Positions 36,773 through 48,000 of a DNA stretch of 64,000 nt are shown here, piece after piece. The stretch comes from Utricularia gibba. Lineage: Eukaryota; Streptophyta; Magnoliopsida; Lamiales; Lentibulariaceae. The notes beneath the pieces are model-generated. The model saw only the letters and a program-made list of their open reading frames with translations. It searched no databases and had not been told where the DNA came from. The translations under genes and the position numbers were made by a program. The DNA is taken from the NCBI GenBank assembly GCA_002189035.1, contig CM007989.1, positions 3,596,001 to 3,660,000 on the forward strand, read 5' to 3'. Every line of letters starts with the position of its first letter. Position 1 is the stretch's first letter.

Positions 36773-39700
36773 TCAGTATTTGATGCTCCAGAGTGCGGAT
36801 GAATGGGAATCGTCTACTGCGTACCTGAGTTCCGGCGGCATGTCGTTCAGCTTTCCGCACGCCTGGAGACGCGCCCTGAGATATGAGAGGAGCTCGCTGT
36901 GTGCTGATTGCTTCCTTTTGATTACACGATAGTATGCATAGAGTCCAAGCCACATGATCTCCCTCTTCTTGACGTCATATTTGGGACGGGCGTTGGGATC
37001 CCATCGAAAATTATACATCTTCCTCCGAATCAATCTGTTCATGTACCTGGAAACAGGATGCGAGAAGGGAAATGGGCACACTGAAGGGGTAAAAGGTTGC
37101 ATGGGTGTGTATGTGGGTGTTGGTTACCTGAAGGATGTGTCAATGGCCTTCATGTAGAACTGGGGAGTGAACTTGGGCAGGATGGATAAATGGGAGATGT
37201 AGCAAATGAATTTCATAGCGCAGAGAACGAATAGCTGGTAGATATTTAGCCTGACGACGCATCTTGAGTTGATGTTGGAGTCGTAGAATATTGGATGGCA
37301 CTTGGGGCGCAGGAAAGCCTGCAGCTTTCGGGTTATCTGATGGCCTACTCTGCCTTGGCAGCTCACCGTTAGAGTGGAACTCAAATGTGTGCTGAGATAC
37401 CTGCAGTAGGAGACAAGGATCGGGTAGCATTAACAGTGAGTTGTTTTGATGTCAATGCAGGCAGGAAGCATGAGATGAACCTGGTGTAGTCGGCCTGTAT
37501 TTCTAATGTTGCACAGTTGACAAGGAGCCCACTCCAGCGGAGAAAAGAGATGCCGTCTTTGCCAACAAAGAGCCTGTTTGATTGAGAGAAATCTCTGTCT
37601 TCCATGCTGAAGTTTACACCGGACTTCTCCATATTCATGTGGCAGTTGTAATCTCGTACTCCTCTTTCCAACCGCGAAAAGAACATAGAAGCTTGCTTCT
37701 TGGAAGTTGATATGAAAAGGAAGTCGTCAATGAACCTGAGTAGAAGATAATTGGAACCACCTGAAGAAGCTTGTTTCGCGTTGTTGTTCCCTGAAGTTGA
37801 AGCATCGGTTTTTTCCAAGAGATCTTCAACTTCACAAGATTTCTTCATGAACGGGAGAAGCACACTTCTTTCCATATGCTCGTAATAAAACGAACAAAGC
37901 AGAGGAGACAAAACACTTCCTTGAGGTATACCAACACGTTGCAAGAATAAGGTGTTACCAAATAGCACCACATTGCGTGTGATATGCTCTTTCAGGTTGA
38001 AGTTAATTTCTGCCTCGCCCACAGTCCTTCTCGTACCCTTGAAGAGGAGGGAAAGAAATGATAGTTTAACCATCAAGCTTATAACTATGGAACATATACA
38101 GACAAATTTAGTGTCCATGTCTTGTCAAGATCAACTAAGTGACCTCTCACGAGTTACTATCATGCGATCGGCTAGAAATGCATCATTTATCATGAGAAGT
38201 AACAAGTGGTAGCAATACCTTGTTAATGAAAACACCATCCAAGGAATCAGGAGGAGGCAGTAGGGGAAGTTTTGCAGAATCAGTAGTGCTATCTTGATGC
38301 ACTAATATCTGATGTCGACGGACGTTCAAGGACCCATTGGAGCAGACAACCTGTTTAACCTCTTCCAATGTATATTCATTATCTAATATGACATCCCTTA
38401 GTACTGTAAGCAATTTATCATGCTTGATAGAATCAAAGGCTTTTGAGACATCTGAAACAACAATATACACTCCAGGAAATATAGCCAATCCTTCCCTGAG
38501 AGAATACAAGAAGGGTACAAGTTTTTGGTATACACCATTGTAATCAAAAACCGATGAATTGAACTTCAGTGATTCTGTACCAGATAAACCTTTAAGAACC
38601 ACGTGCATATCATGCAGAACTTTGTTAACAGACTTAAAAAAATGATTTCTCACTCGGATATTTCTAAATGCTCGCATGTGCTTTTGACTAGAGCCAAGTC
38701 TATGAGACTGTCTCAGAGGCAGTCTCGACGGTGCTTGTAGGTTTGCCAAGAGTCTGAATCCCATTCTCTTTGGACGAAGCCGGACTCTTGAGAAACCAAA
38801 CATTCTTTTCTCCAATATCTTCTTAGCAGAGCCCTGGCCTAGCTTGCTATAATTCTCATCACTCAAGCATTCAGCTTCGCAACTTAGTTTTTCCCAGACA
38901 GACTTCTGATAATATAGTACCTCTAGTTTTTCATCCTCTGAATCTGTGACATAAAAGTTGGCCTGAAGCAGGGGTGACACCAGATGGGTGAAAAACCAGA
39001 ATATCCAGCGTTCCATCACTGCATGTCTAGCAATATCATTGTTGGAAAGTGCGCCACACACCTTAACATCCTTGTGATAGATGCTTGAAAATAATGGGAA
39101 CTTGGATATTTTTAACCTATGAATACATTCTTTCAGGGTGAACTTCTCATATTTTCTCAGCTTGATAAACCTTGAGATGTTTTTCCTCAGAACTCTCCAG
39201 TTAGAAATCTCTCCAAGCAGAGATGGAGGGATTATCCTCCTGCAAATTGCCCAGATAAACGACACTACTTGCTTCCTCGGGCAACAGAGCTTGTTTAGTT
39301 CACGTGGACCATCAGAAGCTTCAGAAGTTATATCATTCTCCGCTGTCTGGCCAAATGATTCTCCTTCAGAACGTGAGGGCCCTAATCTGCGGGAATGTTT
39401 GTCTTTTGCAGAACTGCTTTCCTAGATCAAAATGTCATGGATCTAAGCACACTCTCCTGTATCACCATCGATAAAATAGCAATAATACTAGCTAACTGAA
39501 AGCAGGTGAGCAAGGAACACACAACGAAAACAGTGAGACACAGAGAACCTTAAACTTAGTGCAACCACTTGATTTTGTATCCTGATGACCAGCCATGCAA
39601 TGTCTATCAAACAGCCTCAGATGCGGGCAATTTCTGGTCTTCCGTATGAGACCTTTGAGAAGCTTAATAAGAGAGTGGTACCTGAATACAGAAGAACAGG

Positions 39701-41827
39701 AACAGATGGTGGATAACCGTATTCCTTTACTCCACTCAACTTATAAGCACTCATAAGGAGGGAGCGCTGAGTGCTTATAACGTGAGTAGCCAGATGGAGA
39801 ATATCTCGAAAACACTGTGCCTGGTTTGTTAGACTAAATAATCTTCAAATTAGTGCAAAGGCAGCTTCAAACTTACAAACAGGGGGGATACTACTGGAGT
39901 GGCAACAAGTGAACTCCATTGCGGTTTCACTTTCATCAGCACCGAATATCTTTGAGAACAACTTAGCTGCCCCGAAATTATTGGCTTTTAATGCATACAG
40001 AATATCTGATTATAGCTGAGTCTGCACAAACTTTTGCTCAGAAGAAAGCATATGGAGTGGCATGAAGATAAGGGCACATCGAAAGTGACGTATGACTACG
40101 TTTTTTTTTTCAAAAAAGAAAAGAAAAAAGTTAAAGCATGCAGGAGATTGGTAGCGGTCGGAGAATTAGAGAAGAAACCCAGATAATCAGGGATTAAGTA
40201 AATACTAGAAAATGACAATGAGGATACGCTTCCTTGGGAGCATGGTTGTCAAACTTCCTGATTTATAAAATATGCTTCGTCTCTCAATCTCGGTATTGCG
40301 GCTCATCCTCCCTAAATTGCAGAAAACTGAACAACAGATACAGCTAGAAGAGTTCTGCAAAGATTTCCGCATTGCATTCAGTGTCTTTCAATTCTGGATC
40401 CTTATCAGTTCCTTTATTTGGTTGTCTAAAAACACGCATGAATTCAAAGGTGATCAACCTCTCAGTACAACCCATACCTTCTCGTGACCGTCAATTGCAA
40501 CTGTGGAGATGTCATCCTGAAGTCCCTGGGGTGTGCTATGGTCGCCATGAACTTCTTGGGCCGCCAGCTGCCGACGTAATTTCTGTCGTTGCCAACGGAA
40601 TGGCCTTGCGTGCTTCTTAGTTAACAAAATTTTACGTTCTGCGCCTTCTTCATTTTCTTTACTGAAAGGCTCTTCATAAGAGACACAACTTGACCCTGCA
40701 TTTAATCATAGTTCCTCAGGTGAATCTCATTAAGGGATCACGAGCTTTCCAATACTTCTACACATCCTCACCCAGAAATCCATCATGCTTAGTAGAAGAT
40801 GAACAGGTCTCAGAACCCGAAGAATAAACAGGTACTTGTTTCCCTAGTAAAGGCTCGCCAAGCTCATCCCTTTTCCTCTTTCTTGTTCCTGAAAAGACTA
40901 AATTCTGAATGTGAATCACATAAAATATGACCATGACAGGCTTGAGGATGGCGCTGTGTTTTACTTCTTATCAAGTTTCCAGAGGCTTTGAGTTGGATAT
41001 CACTGATCGGGAATCCTGAAACCTGATGGTACTTCTTTGGGTAGACAGGAAGGAACAATGAAGTATGCATCAACAAATACATCATCACAACATCACCAAC
41101 CTGAAATTCATAACACAATCATGTACGGCGTGCAGAAGTATTTCGTCAGGGAAAAAAGAAATCAGTACTCTTTGCAAGAGGGCTGCCCACTCGGGAGTTG
41201 TCAGTTTAGATAATACGGCACTTGTTCCTTTGTACTGCAGAGAGGAGCAAAATTAATGAACTACATACACTTCAGCAATCGCAAAGCCAACTGCAAAAAA
41301 CGAAAAATGGACAGAAGTATGATGGAGCGTTTTCCCACCTTATCATATCCGCAACAGATCAAATTTGAGGAGTGTGGTTGCTTAAACAATATCCTTTCAA
41401 TGGATCCTCTTACAACCTGAATCCATAAGCATTCACCGACATCCTCAGCACGAAAAAAGTAAATCTACTAGTAGTCCCACAAATTTGACACTCGAGCACT
41501 ATAAGCACACTAAAGACAGTACAGGGAATAACGAACCTCAAGTTGCGACCAGCGGGAAAAGGAGTGAAAGCATCCGAGAGTAGGCGAATCTCCGGAAACT
41601 ACAGCGTAACACCTCGTAAGCAGCCGCCGGTAGTCGGAGGAATCGTTGGGTCTGAGGAGGAACGACATTGCTTCCGTACCGCTGCAAAAAAGGCAACCCA
41701 ATCCCTTGCAGCAGCACCCATCGGGATTTTCCGAAATCAGAGCAACGATGGTGTCAGCCAGCGGCCGAGCGCGGTCGCGGAAGAGTCGCCATAGAACCTC
41801 AGGAACTCGCTTCCTCTTCTTCCCCAT
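36773..41827 (-). CDS. TERT: Telomerase reverse transcriptase
   Basis: This is the catalytic subunit of telomerase, which adds telomere repeats using an RNA template. The ATG at 41827 begins MGKKRKRVPEVLWRLFRDRA, the conserved plant TERT start, and the stop is at 36773 (SSALWSIKY). The TEN region shows CRC-type cysteines (GCCCKGLGCLFCSGTEAMSF), followed by WSQLE, the exon RGSIERILFKQPHSSN near 41400, and WAALLQRVL near 41200. The T motif and RT domain lie in the long exon around 38183-39420: VVSFIWAICRRIIPPSLLG, FYVTDSEDEKLEVLYYQKS, motif A VYIVVSDVSKAFDSI and motif B' VGIPQGSVLSPLLC. Motif C LLLRFIDDFLFIS has the catalytic Asp pair near 37720, and motif E FLRWSGLLVN follows. The C-terminal extension (CHPIFYDSNIN, then YRVIKRKQSAHSELL) is complete. 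No frameshift was seen. Confidence 0.95.
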
Positions 41828-42064
41828 GGCCAGCCCAAACAAAGAAGAGTAGCCGTTACGCCATGCCGGGAGGCTTAAGCTTTAAAGATTGCGCAGGCCA
41901 TGCAGGCCGGCTAGTTTAGTATTATTCCATGGGTCTACGTTGGGCTGGCCTGCCACTCAAAATGGGATGCATTCTTCCCAAAAGAACCAGAAGCATACAA
42001 AAAGCGGTTATCTACTACCGGTTGGAGGATTAGCCTGTCTACAATGGTGAGCTTATGCAAAACA

Positions 42065-45000
42065 TTAGGTGTTGCTTGGATTCTCGTCTGCTGGAGTAGA
42101 CGCAAGCGGAGTTCCGGCATCGTCGAGCACCGGAGTAGACGAAACATTCGGAGTTCCGGCATCGTCGAGCGCCGGAGTAGAAGAAACATTCGGAGTTCCA
42201 GCATCATCGAGCGCAGGAGTAGACACATTCGGAGTTCCAGCATCGTCGAGCATCGGAGTAGAAGAATAAGAAACACTCGGAGTTCCAACATCCTCTCGCG
42301 CCGGAGTAGAAGAAACATTTGGAGTTCCAGGATCAGTTTGTGTACCGTGGTTCCGATTCCACCCAGGGCGGGAAATAGGCTTTCTGAAATATTTGCGGAG
42401 AAAGCTTTCAGCCCCTTCAGGATACTTCAACCTCAAGTAGCTTTCCAGGCATTTGCGGTATGAAAAGTCTAATCTCACGCCATCCACGGCGACCACAAAG
42501 AAGCACCGGCTGTCTGGGAAATCTGGATGCGTACTTATCTGTAGGTTACCAATATGTGCTGATCGGCATGAGTTACAGACGTCAAAAAAGTGTGATTTCG
42601 TAACGGGGAAGAGAAATGGAAGCATACCATCAAGTAATCCAATCCAGCTCCCAGCTTGTTAGCTTTGTTAGGATGATGGTTCAATACATTCTCAACCATG
42701 TATGTCTGATCATCTGCAGATAAAGGGTCACCATCATTGTACCTGCATGTGGAAATAGAATCCTGAGTTACTAGGAGAAGGAGGAGACGAAAGCATGGGC
42801 CGCATGGTGTTCGTCTATAGGAGCAGATCACAAGCTAGCTTCCTCTGCCTATGAAGATTTGATGAAGATAAATCCCACTATTTGAATGTTGGGTATGAGG
42901 TAGTCATAATGCTCCCTACATATGTCTATGGTGCCTTGCCTGCAGCTGAAGCATGTCAAATGGGTACTCAATACGAGGGTGGTCAGAAAAAGAATTTACC
43001 CAGTAACCTTCAAAATCCTTCTGACGTTCTTCATGATTGATTCAGTCTCGGAAAGAATGTCTTGTTCTTCGGCAGTGAATGAATCCAAACGCTGTCTTGT
43101 TAAAGTGAAAAGGACAGGGGAGTCATTCCCATGAGGAGGTCGCCTGTTCTTCCACTCCCCATCATTAGAAGAGCCACGACCTTCCCTGCCACGGCCCCAT
43201 CCTCGGCCTCGACCACGGCCTCGGCCCCGTCCCCACTGAGGGGGGCCTTTGTCCTTGAAATCATCAGCTTTTGAGGGAGCTGAATCATGATCAATCGAGG
43301 AGCTCTCAGCCTGCCTCCATCCAGAACTCCACCTATTAGAAGGTGACCTCGTATTCTGTCCCCAGTTTTTCGTAGAACCCCAACCAGGTGATGCTTCAGT
43401 GCCGGCACTCTGGTCAGCAGGAGTTTCCTTTGAATCTGGCACACCGGCATCACCTTGAGATTCCACCGGAGTTGTACTCCAGCTACGTTTCTCTCCCCAA
43501 TCAATATCCGAATTCACCTTCTTCCCTCGTGCCAAGTCTGGAGTTTCTTTGCCCCATCCACTGTCATTACCATGCCATGCAGGAGAATCAGATTCTGTTG
43601 CCCAATCGCTTTCATTGGGCTTGCCGTTTTTCTTGTGTAGCAAATTCTTGCCCCAGTTGTTCTCAGACTTCTTACCCCAACTACTTTCCTCAACGTTGGA
43701 TTTTTTGCCCCAAGATCCCTCTTCAGGCTGGTCCCAGTCACTGTTATTCACCTGCTCTGCTTCTAAACTCCAGCTACTTTGTGCAGCCTTATCCCTTTGT
43801 TCGTGTTCGAAGTCATCTTTCTTACCCCAAGTATTCTCATTAGCATTCTTGCCCCAACCACTTTCTTTGGAGTTGCTTTTTTTATCCCAAGTTCTTTCTT
43901 CAGGATTCTTTTTCCAATCAACTTCTTGTGAAACTCTCTTACCCCAAGCATTCTGTACATCATCCCTTGTGTCGATGCCCGTTGTACCAATCTTTTGGGT
44001 CCATCTGGCATCTCCAGCATCCTCAGCAGTACTTTTCGATGCAGAGTCACTATTCGAATTCCATTTTGTATGTTCAGTTTTACAGTTGCTCCAGTTACTT
44101 CCGCCAGATGCAACCTTCTTACCCCAGGAAGACCAGCCATCTTCAGGCTCCAGAACACCCTGTAAAAGAAGTGATTACTCCATGGGTCCAATTAATGTGC
44201 ATACACAATACGAAAAAGACAACTCCTTGCCTCATTGTCGTCAACACCAAGTTCAGGCCCATCTTCAAAGGTGAGTTTCTCAAGACCGGGATCTCTTTCT
44301 GGGGAGAGTTCAAAATCCATTAAAGCGTCTTCTGGGAGATCATCAATTTCAGTTCCAATGCAACTTGTTCCAGTATCCCCATGCTGTGAGCTGCTATTCA
44401 CCATATGAAGGAAATTGTAGACATCAATTTCCTTTTGCGGCCTCAGTTCAGTCTATGAATTCCATAGTCAAAATTAGGTTGCAGCAAACCACAAGAAAAT
44501 GATTAGAATGACAACAAATTATTAGAATACCTTCCGTGTGTCCCAAAGAATCTCAAAATTTGAACCAGTTCCCACCGACACTTCTTTCCCCCAAGCACAT
44601 GAACCGACAATGCTAGACAACTGATCGACATGGCACTTTTCGGCAGCTCTTTCAAAGCATTTTCTAGGCGTCTAGAAAGTATGAAGACAAAATCAGGTTG
44701 ATGAATGAAATGAAATGAAATGCGGAAAATGCACCAGAATAAGCTAGAGTTCATACGAATAATGTTGCATTCATGAATGGCGCATGGACATCAAGTGCTA
44801 GAGACAAGGCTTTAATACCGCCAGCATTGAAACCAATCAAAGTGCCAGCACACGTCATGTTATTTCCTAACAAAAGGAGATGATCTTTGAGCACCCCCTT
44901 GGTCACCATCGTCACAGATGTGTACAAACGCTGGAGACCAAAAAATGTAATTAGTTTTAACAATAACCAGCAACTTTTAAAATTCTGAAGTTCTCTTATT

Positions 45001-48000
45001 GTACAAAAACTGTTATCCTCGGCAAGACAACTAGACAATTTATTGTGCCCTGCAGCATTAGTTAGTTCATCACATGTTGCGTCATCAAAAAGAAAAATGA
45101 GAAAATTTGTATTCGTGAAGGGAAGCAGGCAAAAATAGCAAGAAAGTACTATCCACGAGCAGGTTCATGAGCTTGAGGTATCCCACTAAATTATCAAGCA
45201 ATCCCAGTAATTCACGAATGCTAATATTATACACACATGTTACCTGAACAGCCTGCTCGAATGTACAAGAAATCCCAAGCAATTCTTCAACTTGTTTTAT
45301 CGCGTATGGGATTGACCGCCTTGTATCAATCAAATGGAACACTGGCAAACAAGCATCCAGTACAACCCTCCACGCGTCTCCACTTTTCTTGACAGCTTCT
45401 CTTTCAAGGACAATGTCTAAAGCGATCTCACCCTTTGGGCTCTTAGACGGACTCCTAATCCATGTACCCATGCTTGGAGTTTGCCAAACTATCTCCACTG
45501 TCGAAACCCTAGAATCCCCTGTACCAAGAACATCATTATTAGTTTACATCACTACATATAATAATTCACAAAAGACCTCCATAGCACTCTATTCATCCTT
45601 AATAAAATAGATATTGAATACACAAAAGAGAGAGAGAGGCAAGGGGGCGACAGAGAGACTCCAACGAAAGTAAACAAAGAACAACGACATCTACTTTGCC
45701 AGAATTCACTTTCGGAAAAATCTTAATGGCGACAACATTCCAGGTGAAATAGATTACAAATCAACTTTAAAATACCTTTAATTATTGTCTGTAGCAACAC
45801 TGGGCACACTTTTTCAGCAAGAAGGCGCGAGATATTCTCCAAAGCATCATTACAGATCCCTTGCCAAAGAAACTGGACACATGGAACGGCATATGGCCGG
45901 TTTTTAGAAGATCCGCAGAAGTTACAACTCTCACTGAAACGAAATACAGACCATGAGCGCATAAACACAGATTTCAGCTCTTCAGAAATATATATACACT
46001 AATTGCTAATATTGTGGTAGATCTCAATTTTCTATGATAAAGTACTCCATCTGGATGAATTCGGGTGTATCACTTGATGTTATCCAATTCCAACGACTAC
46101 AACATTGTCAAAGACAAGCATTGCAGAATGTGGCAGCAATATCGTCTTGCGGATGGCTGACAGCATATAGAAGAATTCTGGTACAAGGCAATTGAATCTA
46201 GAGATGGCATAAGCAAACCTCAAACTTAAGTCAATTTTCCTGAACAACTGTCCGAGTTCTTTCTTCTTATGCCACAGATTTTTTGTCTCTTGGCATCTTT
46301 CAAGAATCTTGTGCATATGGATGCTTGATCGTTCGAGCTCCATCTGTAGAATTTTTTCAGATATTATGAAACATTAGCCACATATCTCAGATAAGATACG
46401 CTATAATCTTAATACTGGTGACCTTGCTTAGGTGAATGTGCCCAACTAGACCCCCAGTATCCTTATACGATACTTCAGATCTATATCTGCAGAAAGAAGA
46501 TACAAAAAACCAATCAGCATTAAGTCAACTATATCCACCAAAGTAAATACAACACTGCCATAAGACAGAAATTGAATATATTGAAGTAAAAGCCTGACAG
46601 GAAAATTCACAACCCTATCAAGGGATGCTGGTGCAACATAATTTTGACGTAGAAACATATATTAAAATAGGTTGTAAGAATCTGAGTTTTTCAAACGATC
46701 CTATCAATATAATTCTAACAGAGAATAAAGAAACCCAATGCAATTCTTTGGCCCGAACTCTGGATAAACCACAATATGCAGAAGGAGAGTACTGAAATGT
46801 TAAGAGGCAGATGATGGTACTCTATAAGGAATTCAGTGGCAGCATCTCTCAAACTGACTTTCTTCATGTGATTCTGAACCACTAGTGCAGCATTTTCCTG
46901 GCAATGCTTTCTGCCACAGTCACAATAATTCAAGTACAAGATCACCCTACGGTCGGAGATATCATTTTTGAAGGTGACCCCACAAAGCATTATCTCCTGA
47001 GTTAAGGCGACAAATGTAAATTGATCAGGAAAAGCTATCAAAAGTTAATAAGATATCGAGCATCAAAGTGAGAACTTTTCTAAACGCAAAACTCAAGTAC
47101 TTTCATCATCTTCCAGGAGGAGTTGCTACTAGAGGAAGAATCAAGAACGGCTTTGTATGCAGGATTAGACATTGCGGTTGCTGCTAAGACTCCAACTGGA
47201 TCCCCAGCACAGAATTCACTCGCAACATTGGTACTATTAACTCCATATTCAAATTGAACAATTGAGTTGCTACACATATTTCGCACTGTGCCATCATAGC
47301 ATATCACCACATCTCTAAGAATGGCCATCAGATTCTTGAATAATGTCCCAGGTTCAGTTAAGCCCCTACTTGAACGAACAATGACTTCCCTGCTCGAAAT
47401 GGAATGAACCATCTCCTGATATGGATTCAGTCCTCGAAAGAGTGGTTTACCAACTAAGCCAAACTCTTCAGTCGGATAATCACCAGATGATGGATAGTTC
47501 TTTTGGAATAACGATGACATATTTTTGACCAGCGTCTCAGTATAGAACTTCCCCTTTGGTGATATTTGCAACCCAACGAAGCCAATTTGCTGAATAACTT
47601 TGTTTAGAGCAGATTCACTTTTACAATCTACAAGGAGGCCAACAGCAGAAGTGCTAACTATGAAATCGGTGATTGGACGTTTCAAACTGTTCAAATAATT
47701 ATCTAACTGCACAGCAATTGAGTCACTATATGAATGATATAAACAAGCCAACTCTGGAGAAATTTTTTGAACATTTTCCTGGATGCTCTCCAAAACCTCC
47801 AGCGGCACAAAAAAATCGCTCAAACTGACACTAAAACCTTCTGCATGAAGATTTTCCATCAACAATGGTTGTATGGAATTAAAAAAACCTAAAACTTGAA
47901 CTGGGCCCTTCAAGAAAAAAAGGGAAGTGACTAGGTCATTGACAACTGATGCCATTACATTCCTGTTGACCTCCAAGTTTAAAATCTCACCTTTTGAGAT

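Noticed and set aside
42044-42463. 139-codon plus-strand Arg/Ser-rich frame opposite the NRPE1 tail
   Set aside because: It is the shadow of the NRPE1 repeat; the minus strand carries the DeCL domain in frame.
43388-44274. Long plus-strand frames (151 and 241 codons) opposite the WG region
   Set aside because: They arise from repeated CCC/CCA codons opposite Trp-Gly; no family resemblance, and the minus frame is NRPE1.
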